Position numbers and translations under genes: made by a program. From the NCBI GenBank assembly GCA_964581825.1, contig CAZORB010000108.1, positions 1 through 15,828 of the forward strand: a stretch of DNA of 15,828 bases, read 5' to 3'. Below, piece after piece: positions 7,787 through 14,338 of the stretch. This stretch comes from SYIM01 sp964581825. GTDB lineage: Bacteria > Pseudomonadota > Gammaproteobacteria > Burkholderiales > Burkholderiaceae_E. Every line of letters begins with the position of its first letter. The stretch's first letter is position 1. The notes beneath the pieces are model-generated. The model saw nothing but the letters and a program-made list of their open reading frames with translations, made no database searches and was not told where the DNA came from.

Positions 7787-7813
7787 ACCGCGGCCGGGGC
7801 ATCCGGCCGCGGT
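7787..7813 (-). repeat. Perfect 11-bp inverted repeat (hairpin) between dctP and the lyase gene
   Basis: ACCGCGGCCGG at 7787-7797, a 5-base loop at 7798-7802, then the exact complement at 7803-7813. The stem is almost all G-C and would be very stable in RNA. No U-run follows on the minus strand, so it is not a standard intrinsic terminator. Its place directly after the binding-protein gene suggests 3' end protection of the dctP message, letting the binding protein be made in excess over the enzyme. Confidence 0.75.
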
Positions 7814-7821
7814 GACCCGCG

Positions 7822-8808
7822 TTACAGACTACGACCGGCCTTGCGCAGCTCAGCGAGAATCGGCGCCTTCGGAAGCCAGATCTTGTCGTACTCGGCGACC
7901 ACGGCCTCAGCGTCGGCACGGTTGGCAAGGCGGAACGGCACGCTGGTGGCCTTGAACTGTTCAACAAGCTTGGGTTCATTGACAACCAGTTCGTCGATCT
8001 GCACGTCGAGCGCTGCTTTGATGAGACGCGAAATCAGATCCCGATCAGCGGCAGGCATGCCTTGCCAGAATCGGCCTGCAACCAGGGCGATCACCGGCAT
8101 ATAGATTGCGTTCATCTGCAGGATTGATTTCGAAACCTTGTCGAAGCGCTGGTTCCACGAAAATTCGAGATCAGCATCCAGCCCGTCAACCTGACCGTTG
8201 GACATGGCATCGAAGACCTGCGGCGCAGGAATTGGCGTTGGCGAGGCGCCCAGCAGCTGGTAGAAGTCGCGATAAGCGGGCGTCGGGTTGATACGGAGCT
8301 TCATACCCTTGATATCGCTGATTTTGCTGATGTCACGTGCAGCAAAAATGGCTCGCATGCCGGTAATGCCCCAAGCCAGACCGATCGTGCCAGTTTCGGC
8401 AGGCAGTGGGTCAAACAGCTTCATCGCGACAGGGTGGCGAACCAGCTTGGCGACTTTCTCAGTGGAGTCGACCACGTAGGGCGCAGTGATCGCAGCGATG
8501 GCAGGCACGCGCGAGCCGAGCTCGGACGCCATGATCCATCCCATGTCCAAGGCACCCGACTGCATCTGCTGCAGCATGGCGGCTTCATTACCGAGCTGCC
8601 CCGCCTGGAATACCGTGATGGTCAATCGCCCTTTGGTTTCAGCATTCAGCTGATCGGCAACCTTCAGTGCAGCGCGGTTCCAGGGATGTCCGACCGGCGT
8701 CAGCAGACCTAGACGCATCTGGCGAGATTGCGCCACGGAAATGGCAGGGAAACCGACTATTGGCGCTGCAGAACCAGCGATAACGACGTCACGACGAGAG
8801 ATGGGCAT
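7822..8808 (-). CDS. dctP: TRAP transporter substrate-binding protein (DctP family)
   Basis: Periplasmic binding protein of 328 residues that would capture an organic acid and pass it to the DctQ/DctM permease. The N-terminus MPISRRDVVIAGSAAPIVGF is a signal peptide with a twin-arginine (Tat-like) start. Family landmarks are PVGHPWNRAALKVADQL (38-54), FQAGQLGNEAAMLQQMQSG (67-85), and KGMKLRINPTPAYRDFYQLLG (167-187), in which R172 is the position that normally salt-bridges the substrate carboxylate. IPAPQVFDAMSNGQVDG follows (193-209), so the ligand is probably a carboxylate. A GGAGA ribosome-binding site precedes the ATG. It lies 24 bases after dctM in the operon. The nature of the ligand is inferred only from the adjacent lyase gene. 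Confidence 0.92.
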   Translation of the reverse strand: MPISRRDVVIAGSAAPIVGFPAISVAQSRQMRLGLLTPVGHPWNRAALKVADQLNAETKGRLTITVFQAGQLGNEAAMLQQMQSGALDMGWIMASELGSRVPAIAAITAPYVVDSTEKVAKLVRHPVAMKLFDPLPAETGTIGLAWGITGMRAIFAARDISKISDIKGMKLRINPTPAYRDFYQLLGASPTPIPAPQVFDAMSNGQVDGLDADLEFSWNQRFDKVSKSILQMNAIYMPVIALVAGRFWQGMPAADRDLISRLIKAALDVQIDELVVNEPKLVEQFKATSVPFRLANRADAEAVVAEYDKIWLPKAPILAELRKAGRSL

Positions 8809-8832
8809 GGGTGTCTCCGGATAACAGTTGAT

Positions 8833-10098
8833 TTATTTAAGGAACACAAGCGATAGGGATGGGTACAGGCACAAAAGCAGCAGTACGACGCACGCAGCGA
8901 TAAAGAATGGTGCGGTGACGATGAACATTCGGCCAGGGTTCGCGCCGGTAACTGCGGCGGCGACGAAAAAGCAAAGGCCGACAGGCGCAGATAGCAGGCC
9001 GAGAACCAGGTTCACCACCACCACCACGCCGAAGTGGCGGGGGTCGATGCCATACACTTCGGTGGCGATGGGCAGCAGGATGGGCACTGTCATGATCAGG
9101 CCTGGTACACCATCGATCACGGTGCCAATGACCAACAGCGTCAAGCTGACCAGCAGCAGGAATGCGGTGGGATCCTTCGCTATCTGCTGCACTGATGCAG
9201 CCAGCGCTTGGGGGATCTTCCCGTAGATGAGCACCCAGGAGAACACCGAAGCCGCGGCGACCAGAAACAACACGATCGCTGAGTAGACCCCAGCGCGCAG
9301 CAGCATTTCAGGAACGCGCGAGAACCTGAATTCTTTGGTAACGAAGCGCCCCACCAGGGCTGCCACCACTGCACCCACAGCGGCCGACTCCGTGGCATTG
9401 GCCAACCCGGCAAGGATGGATCCGACGATGACAATCGGTATCAGTAACGTGGGGGCCGCATCGATGATGGTCCGTCCGCGCTCGCGCCAGGTTCGCCGCT
9501 CGCCGGAGGGGAATCGATGAATGGCACCCAGGATCGCAATGATCACGCAGAACAGCACGGTGAGGATCAGACCCGGAAGGATGCCGGCAACCAGCATGTC
9601 GCTCACGGCAACTTGCGCAAGCGTGCTGTAGACGACGAACATGACTGAGGGCGGAATGATCGGCCCAAGCATTCCGCTGAATGCGGTCAGTCCCGCCGCA
9701 AAGGTTTTGTCGTAGCCCTTGCGCTCCATTTCTGGAACCATGATCTGCGACATGATGGCCACTTGGGCCGTGGCCGATCCCAGGATGGATGCCACCATCA
9801 TGTTCGCAAGCACGTTCACATACGCCAGCCCCGCACGCAACGAGCCCACGAAGGCCATCGCCATCTGAACGATGCGCTGGGTTATCCCGCCGGCATTCAT
9901 GATTTCGCCAATGAGAATGAACAGCGGAATCGCGATGAGACCGTAGCTGTCGACGCCGCCGAACAGCTGCAGCGGATAGTTGTTGAACAGCAGCGGATTT
10001 CCAGAATCGGCGATATAGACGATCGCGCCCAGGCATAAGCACAGGCCGATCGGTACTCCGATAAGCAGAACCAGTGCGAAGGCGCCCAGCGTCAGCAT
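8833..10098 (-). CDS. dctM: TRAP transporter large permease subunit (DctM family)
   Basis: Inner-membrane protein of 421 residues, hydrophobic throughout with about 12 membrane segments, the usual length of a stand-alone TRAP large subunit. It carries the ion-coupled transport path. Recognisable family stretches are AIPLFILIGEIMNAGGITQRI, ASILGSATAQVAIMSQIMVPEM, and GLTAFSGMLGPIIPPSVMFVVY, whose GPIIPPS loop is highly typical. The start codon shares one base with the dctQ stop (TGATG, 10096-10100), which points to translational coupling and equal subunit amounts. It works with dctQ and dctP to import a carboxylate using a sodium or proton gradient. Confidence 0.94.
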   Translation of the reverse strand: MLTLGAFALVLLIGVPIGLCLCLGAIVYIADSGNPLLFNNYPLQLFGGVDSYGLIAIPLFILIGEIMNAGGITQRIVQMAMAFVGSLRAGLAYVNVLANMMVASILGSATAQVAIMSQIMVPEMERKGYDKTFAAGLTAFSGMLGPIIPPSVMFVVYSTLAQVAVSDMLVAGILPGLILTVLFCVIIAILGAIHRFPSGERRTWRERGRTIIDAAPTLLIPIVIVGSILAGLANATESAAVGAVVAALVGRFVTKEFRFSRVPEMLLRAGVYSAIVLFLVAAASVFSWVLIYGKIPQALAASVQQIAKDPTAFLLLVSLTLLVIGTVIDGVPGLIMTVPILLPIATEVYGIDPRHFGVVVVVNLVLGLLSAPVGLCFFVAAAVTGANPGRMFIVTAPFFIAACVVLLLLCLYPSLSLVFLK

Positions 10099-10754
10099 CA
10101 GTTGATACCTTGCGAATTACCGAGCTTGAACGCGGGGAACTTCGCCGTAGCGGCGAGCCGGAGGTCTTCAAGAACGTTGGCGAGCGCGTGGACGAACAGG
10201 GTGACTGAAAATATTGGAATGACGATGTAAAGCACCCAAGACGGCCAGTTAAGCGTCTGGGTTCGCTCGGTGTAGATGAAATTAAATGATGCGGCAGCGA
10301 ATTTCTTGGCGTTGAATTCCGCCTGCGCAATACCCACCGGGTCGAACCAGAACCAACACATGGCTGCCAACGCAGCCGCAAAGCCGACGACACACATACC
10401 CGCGGCAACTTTTGCCCGGCGAGCCCAGTCTGGCGACAGCTTGTCGGTAAGCATGGTCATGGCAAAGTCGAGCCGAAGGCGTGCCATGGCTGAGCCCCCG
10501 ATGAAGGTCAGCCACACCACTGAGAAGACTGCTGACTCGTCGATCCAGTAAATCGACGCGCCCGAGTAGCGCGTGACAACGTTGAGCAGAATGAGCCCAA
10601 GCAACAGCGCCATTAAAAACACGATGGCGAACCGCTCAACGTGAAGGATCGCTGCAGAAGTTTGAATAACTGCGCGAACCAGTAATGGCGATGGCTGCGC
10701 CACCTCGGCGGCTTTCTCGCTCTCGGAAGGTTGGGAACTGACTGGCGCGCTCAT
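10098..10754 (-). CDS. dctQ: TRAP transporter small permease subunit (DctQ family)
   Basis: Inner-membrane protein of 218 residues with about four membrane helices (ERFAIVFLMALLLGLILLNV, FSVVWLTFIGGSAMA, a third at AAGMCVVGFAAALAAMCWFW, and a last near VLYIVIPIFSVTLFVHAL). NVVTRYSG and the short WIDESA segment fit the family. The N-terminal tail is somewhat long and polar. I choose the ATG at 10754 (MSAPVSSQ). The longer frame to 10796 would overlap the divergent regulator's start and would begin upstream of the predicted transcription start. The small subunit forms the membrane complex with DctM. It is the first gene of the operon. Confidence 0.88.
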   Translation of the reverse strand: MSAPVSSQPSESEKAAEVAQPSPLLVRAVIQTSAAILHVERFAIVFLMALLLGLILLNVVTRYSGASIYWIDESAVFSVVWLTFIGGSAMARLRLDFAMTMLTDKLSPDWARRAKVAAGMCVVGFAAALAAMCWFWFDPVGIAQAEFNAKKFAAASFNFIYTERTQTLNWPSWVLYIVIPIFSVTLFVHALANVLEDLRLAATAKFPAFKLGNSQGIN

Positions 10755-10794
10755 CTGCAGATCGTATACTGTATAAAATCTTGCCGTCAACATC
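10755..10794. promoter_or_regulatory. Divergent promoter/operator between the TRAP operon and its GntR regulator
   Basis: Only 40 bases separate the two starts. On the minus strand TTGACG (-35, at 10785-10790) and TATACG (-10, at 10763-10768) are 16 bases apart, a good sigma-70 promoter for the TRAP operon. An imperfect 19-bp palindrome, AT..TATACTGTATA..AT, spans 10761-10779, with a perfect 11-bp core at 10765-10775. The overlapping hexamer GTATAC is a common core in FadR-type GntR operators. On the plus strand TATAAA (10772-10777) could serve as the regulator's -10. The palindrome covers both -10 elements, so one bound dimer could repress both directions until an inducer binds. Confidence 0.65.
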
Positions 10795-11502
10795 ATGCAT
10801 TCAGTCTTTCAACATCGCACGCTGGCAGGTGCCGTTGTCGATCGGCTCCGCGAGCAAATTCTTAGCAGCGCCTACCCTTCAGGTACGCAGCTGCGCCAGG
10901 ATGCGCTTGCCGCGAGCTTTGGCGTCAGCCGGATTCCCGTGCGCGAGGCGCTGATCCAGCTCGAGGCTGAGGGCCTGGTGCGGATGGTCCCACACAAGGG
11001 CGCTGTGGTCACCGAGCTGTCTCGCGATGAGATCAACGATGTCTTCGACCTTCGCGTGCTGCTCGAGACACGGCTATTTCGTGATTCGATCGGGCGTCTC
11101 GATGCAGCCGATTTCGCGGCCATTGACGCGATTCAGGCAAGCTTTGAGGCAGCGATCCGCGACCGCGATCCGGCGCGATGGGGTGTGTTAAACCAGCAGC
11201 TGCACGCTGCGCTTTACGATCGGGCGGCGCTTCCTCAGACCAGCGCAGTCGTTGCGAGCCTGCTGCAGAAAACCGACCGTTACACCCGGGTGCAGCTATC
11301 GTCCGACACTGCAAGAAAGCGCGCGCGCCGCGAGCACGGCCTGTTGATTGAACTCGCGCGCGAAGGCGAGGTCGACGCGGCTTGCGAGTGCCTGCGAGAA
11401 CACATCGAGTCGGTGCGAAACGATCTGTTGCGCATGCTGGACTCGCGGGGCAGCGCCCGCATACCCGTACAACGCCGGGCAAGGCCAACGAGAAAAGCTT
11501 GA
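10795..11502 (+). CDS. GntR-family transcriptional regulator, FadR/FCD subfamily
   Basis: Protein of 235 residues. Residues about 8-72 form the GntR winged helix (LRQDALAASFGVSRIPVREAL, then EGLVRMVPHKGAVV). Residues about 78-212 form the helical FCD ligand domain. The usual FCD metal-ligand pattern is present: D85 (FDLRVLLE), H137 (NQQLHAAL), H181 (REHGLL) and H203 (REHIES). This suggests a carboxylate inducer bound through a metal. It is divergent from the TRAP/lyase operon across a 40-base operator region, so it very probably controls that operon and itself, most often as a repressor relieved by the transported substrate. No Shine-Dalgarno is visible and the predicted leader is about 10 bases, so it may be translated nearly leaderless. 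It ends convergent to the ars operon. Confidence 0.92.
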   Translation: MHSVFQHRTLAGAVVDRLREQILSSAYPSGTQLRQDALAASFGVSRIPVREALIQLEAEGLVRMVPHKGAVVTELSRDEINDVFDLRVLLETRLFRDSIGRLDAADFAAIDAIQASFEAAIRDRDPARWGVLNQQLHAALYDRAALPQTSAVVASLLQKTDRYTRVQLSSDTARKRARREHGLLIELAREGEVDAACECLREHIESVRNDLLRMLDSRGSARIPVQRRARPTRKA

Positions 11503-11505
11503 CCC

Positions 11506-11592
11506 CTATGCCTCGCCAATAGGTCTACCGCACTGGAAGCAGCGGTAAGCAGTAAGGCGTGCGCTCATCACGTCGTCTTCCTGAAACGTCAT
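11506..11592 (-). CDS. Possible Cys-containing microprotein at the end of the ars operon
   Basis: A 28-codon frame starting 4 bases after the arsR stop, with a second in-frame ATG at 11568 that is preceded by AGGAAG. The 20-residue form is MSARLTAYRCFQCGRPIGEA, with a CxxC pair. It is in the right place for a translated operon tail gene, and CxxC would suit thiol or metal binding. It is very short, its composition is unremarkable, and I know no family for it. A remnant of a longer zinc-ribbon gene or a chance frame are equally possible. The intergenic stretch 11503-11596 also holds a weak inverted repeat (TACCGC/GCGGTA, 11526-11547) without a U-run. Confidence 0.22.
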   Translation of the reverse strand: MTFQEDDVMSARLTAYRCFQCGRPIGEA

Positions 11593-11596
11593 CGCC

Positions 11597-11941
11597 TCAG
11601 CAGTGAATGCAGTGCGCGGCCTCGGGCGCAGACGCGGCCTCGCAGACCACGGCCTGGCAGCAGTGTGCTGACAGATACCCAAGCAGCGCATTCATCGTGT
11701 CGATGCTCGGTCGGTAGATCAGGTGTCGCCCAACGCGCTCCTGCGTGATGAGCCCTGCATGAAGCAGCTCTTTCACATGGAAGGAAATCGTTGAAGGCGG
11801 TATGCCAAGCGCACTCGACAGCGCGCCCGGCGTCATGCCGTTGGGGCCCATGCCCACCACCGCGCGGTAAATCCGTAAGCGTCCCTGCTGCGCCAGGGCA
11901 GCAAGGGCCCGGACCGCGTCGCGTTCATGCATCGCGTTCAT
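11597..11941 (-). CDS. arsR: ArsR-family arsenic-responsive repressor
   Basis: Winged-helix regulator of 114 residues from the ATG at 11941, preceded by AGGAGA at ideal spacing. An ATG 15 bases upstream lacks such a site. The DNA-reading helix is in PPSTISFHVKELLHAGLI (48-65), followed by the wing QERVGRHLIYRPS. No cysteine lies in the helix region used by plasmid R773-type ArsR. Instead cysteines are C-terminal: C94, C95, C100, then C111 and C114 in CIHC. The first three resemble the C-terminal As(III) triad of the Acidithiobacillus ferrooxidans type (Cys95, 96, 102). It should repress the ars operon and release on arsenite or an organoarsenical. It is the third gene, 44 bases after arsJ, an unusual place for the regulator. 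Confidence 0.9.
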   Translation of the reverse strand: MNAMHERDAVRALAALAQQGRLRIYRAVVGMGPNGMTPGALSSALGIPPSTISFHVKELLHAGLITQERVGRHLIYRPSIDTMNALLGYLSAHCCQAVVCEAASAPEAAHCIHC

Positions 11942-11985
11942 GCTGTCTCCTGGCACTGTTGTCGATTAAGCGAACACGCCCAGCG

Positions 11986-13203
11986 CTACGCAGACTCACT
12001 CGGACGGGTGGGCAGTGCAAGCGTCACGGCCCAGCAGATCGCCAGCATCAGTGCAGACCCCGCCAGCGCCCACGAAAGACCTCCCCACTGGTACAGCAGA
12101 CCCGACATCAGCGTTCCGAAGAAGCGACCCATCGCGTTGGCTGCGTAATAGAACCCCACATCCTCAGCCGCTTTCTCGGAGCCCGCATAAGCAAGAACCA
12201 GATACGAATGCACCGATGAATTGACTGCAAACGCAAATCCGAACACAGCCAGGCCGGTCACCACGACCCACTCCAGATGGGGCACCTGTGCAAACACGAG
12301 GGCCCACAACACCAGCGGCACGATCGCCAGAAGCGCGGACCAGAGCCTGGCAGCGGGAACTTCCGCGCTCAACCCGTCGTCGCTGCGACGAACCAGTAAG
12401 GGCGCAAGGGCCTGCACCGCACCGTAGCCGATTGTCCAGAGCGCAAGAAAACCACCCACCATGCTGAACGTCCAGCCAGCCGAATAAAGAAACACGGGCA
12501 CCCCAACCACGAACCAGACGTCGCGCGCACCAAAGAGCGCGACGCGTGCCGCCGCAAGCAGGTTGATGCCGCGATTCTTGGCGAACAGCTCCTTCGCCGA
12601 CTTCGACGCCTTGCTCTGTCCCATGAGGCGGGGCACGAACATCAGCACACCCAGAAAAACCAGCAGGAGCAGGCCCGCCATGGTCCAGAGCGACTGCTGA
12701 AAGCCTAGCGTCTGCAGCAAAACCCCGCCCAGGAAGAAACCCACACCTTTCATGGCGTTCTTGCTGCCAGTAAAAAACGCCACCCACTTGAACAACCGCC
12801 CTGATGCGTCTCCTGCCGTCAGTTTGATCGCCGATTTACTCGCCGTTTTCGTGAGGTCTTTGGCGACGCCACAGATTCCCTGAGCCACGACCACCCAGGC
12901 CACCGACATGGCGACGGTCCAGTTTGGAGACAGCACAGACAGCAGCACAAACCCGGTGATCTGTGTAGCCAGACCGACCGCGAGCATCCGCGCAATGCCG
13001 AATCGGGTGGCAAGCCAGCCTCCCACCAGATTGGCCACCACACCCATCGCCTCGTACAGCAGAAACAAAAACGCGAGCGTGAAGGGCGAGTAGCCAAGCC
13101 GGTAAAAGTGCAGCAGCACCAGCATCCGCAGCGCACCGTCGCTGAGCGTAAATCCCCAGTAAGCGGCCGTGACGATCGCGTAGTTACGGGTGCCTGAGTT
13201 CAT
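11986..13203 (-). CDS. arsJ: ArsJ organoarsenical efflux transporter (MFS)
   Basis: A 405-residue major-facilitator permease with about 12 membrane helices. It exports 1-arseno-3-phosphoglycerate, which then breaks down outside to arsenate, so arsenate leaves the cell without reduction. I recognise ArsJ from the N-terminus (NYAIVTAAYWGFTLSDGALR), from KDLTKTASKSAIKL with RLFKWVAFFTGSKNAMKG, and from the adjacent GAPDH gene, its constant partner. The ATG at 13203 is chosen because it starts 7 bases after the GAPDH stop and fits the family N-terminus (MNSGTRNYA). A longer frame to 13248 would overlap GAPDH. The ribosome-binding site is weak (GAG), consistent with translational coupling to the upstream gene. 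Confidence 0.95.
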   Translation of the reverse strand: MNSGTRNYAIVTAAYWGFTLSDGALRMLVLLHFYRLGYSPFTLAFLFLLYEAMGVVANLVGGWLATRFGIARMLAVGLATQITGFVLLSVLSPNWTVAMSVAWVVVAQGICGVAKDLTKTASKSAIKLTAGDASGRLFKWVAFFTGSKNAMKGVGFFLGGVLLQTLGFQQSLWTMAGLLLLVFLGVLMFVPRLMGQSKASKSAKELFAKNRGINLLAAARVALFGARDVWFVVGVPVFLYSAGWTFSMVGGFLALWTIGYGAVQALAPLLVRRSDDGLSAEVPAARLWSALLAIVPLVLWALVFAQVPHLEWVVVTGLAVFGFAFAVNSSVHSYLVLAYAGSEKAAEDVGFYYAANAMGRFFGTLMSGLLYQWGGLSWALAGSALMLAICWAVTLALPTRPSESA

Positions 13204-13210
13204 CGCTTGC

Positions 13211-14254
13211 TCATAGGCCCGCACGCTCAAGCTGGCAGGCCAGATCAACCATGCGGCAGGCGTAACCCATCTCGTTGTCGTACCAGGCGTAAACCTTTAG
13301 AAGCGTGCCGTCAGTGACCATGGTTGAGAGCGCGTCCACGACCGCACTTCGTGTATCACGGGCGTAATCGGCGCTGACTAGCGGACGCTCTTCATAGCCG
13401 AGAATGCCAGCGAGTGCACCCCGCGCGGCCTCAGCAAACAGCGCATTCACCTCGGCCGATGAGGTTTCACGCTTGAGTTCGAACACACAGTCGGTCAGCG
13501 ATGCGTTCAGCACCGGTGCTCTGACCGCATGGCCGTTCAGCTTGCCCTTCAGTTCAGGATAGATCAGCGCGATTGCGGTGGCGCTACCCGTCGTGGTGGG
13601 CGCGAGGCTCAGCATGGCGCTGCGCGCGCGGCGCAGGTCTTTGTGCGGCGCATCCACCACTACATTCGTATTGGTGGGATCGTGAATCGTGGTGATCTGG
13701 CCATGACGAATCCCGAGATGCTCGTGCACCACCTTGACCACAGGCGCCAAGCAGTTCGTGGTGCAGGAGGCAGCAGTCACGATGCGATGACGGCTTCTGT
13801 CGTACAGGTGGTCATTGACGCCCACGACGATGTTGAGCACGTCGCCAACCTTGACCGGTGCGGCTACGATTACCCGCTTGGCACCACGATCGAGGTGGCC
13901 CTGAAGTGTTTCGGGCGTCAGAAATTTGCCCGTGCACTCCAGCACCAGATCAACGCCGAGATCACCCCAGGGAATATCGGCTGCAACCGCGTGCGACGAA
14001 AATCCCAGCCGGCGATCCCCCACCCGCACCGCTGCATCGCCCTCGACCGCAATCGACTCGCGCCAGCGACCCTGCACACTGTCGAATTCAAGCAGGTGGG
14101 CGGTGGCAGCAGCACCGCCCTTGAGCTCGTTCAGGTGGACCACCTCGAGACGGTTACCTGCTCGCGGGTCGCCAGCGGGGCGCTCAGCCGCACCGTGCGC
14201 GGCGCGCAGGGCGAGGCGTCCGATCCGCCCCATGCCATTGATGCCAACTCTCAT
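13211..14254 (-). CDS. gap: ArsJ-associated glyceraldehyde-3-phosphate dehydrogenase
   Basis: A 347-residue NAD-dependent GAPDH. It uses arsenate in place of phosphate and forms 1-arseno-3-phosphoglycerate, the ArsJ substrate. The Rossmann start is VGINGMGRIGRLALRAA (3-19), the catalytic cysteine is C164 in AASCTTNCLAP, and the base is H191 in TTIHDPTNTN. WYDNEMGYACRMVDL near the end is the usual C-terminal signature. DAPHKDLRRARSAMLSL (202-218) matches the ars-linked group, as far as I recall it. The start has GGAGA 9 bases upstream. It heads the operon gapdh-arsJ-arsR, with 7 bases to arsJ. It is probably an ars-specific copy and not the housekeeping glycolytic enzyme, which is usually encoded elsewhere. 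Confidence 0.95.
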   Translation of the reverse strand: MRVGINGMGRIGRLALRAAHGAAERPAGDPRAGNRLEVVHLNELKGGAAATAHLLEFDSVQGRWRESIAVEGDAAVRVGDRRLGFSSHAVAADIPWGDLGVDLVLECTGKFLTPETLQGHLDRGAKRVIVAAPVKVGDVLNIVVGVNDHLYDRSRHRIVTAASCTTNCLAPVVKVVHEHLGIRHGQITTIHDPTNTNVVVDAPHKDLRRARSAMLSLAPTTTGSATAIALIYPELKGKLNGHAVRAPVLNASLTDCVFELKRETSSAEVNALFAEAARGALAGILGYEERPLVSADYARDTRSAVVDALSTMVTDGTLLKVYAWYDNEMGYACRMVDLACQLERAGL

Positions 14255-14286
14255 CTGTGGTTCTCCATCGGCGAATTCAACTGTAA

Positions 14287-14302
14287 TTCGACAATCATCG
14301 AA
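14287..14302. promoter_or_regulatory. Candidate ArsR operator upstream of the GAPDH gene
   Basis: Inverted repeat TTCGA-N6-TCGAA lies 33-48 bases upstream of the GAPDH start, in the 84-base gap after the flavoprotein gene. It is the best palindrome in the only place where the ars operon promoter can sit. I could not find a convincing -35/-10 pair around it, and the arms are only 5 bases, so the call is tentative. Confidence 0.35.
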
Positions 14303-14338
14303 AGATCAGATGACAGTACGGTGACAAGAGCACCCAGA

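Noticed and set aside
9308..10408. Open minus-strand frame of 366 codons across dctQ and dctM
   Set aside because: It is a shifted frame of two well-supported TRAP genes, with an Arg/His/Cys-rich translation and no membrane pattern.
11526..11547. Inverted repeat TACCGC/GCGGTA as a terminator between the GntR and ars genes
   Set aside because: The stem is only 6 bp with a 10-base loop and no U-run on either strand, so it does not support a terminator call.
11986..13248. Longer arsJ reading from the ATG at 13246-13248
   Set aside because: It would overlap the GAPDH gene by 38 bases and add residues not typical of ArsJ. The ATG at 13203 fits the family N-terminus.
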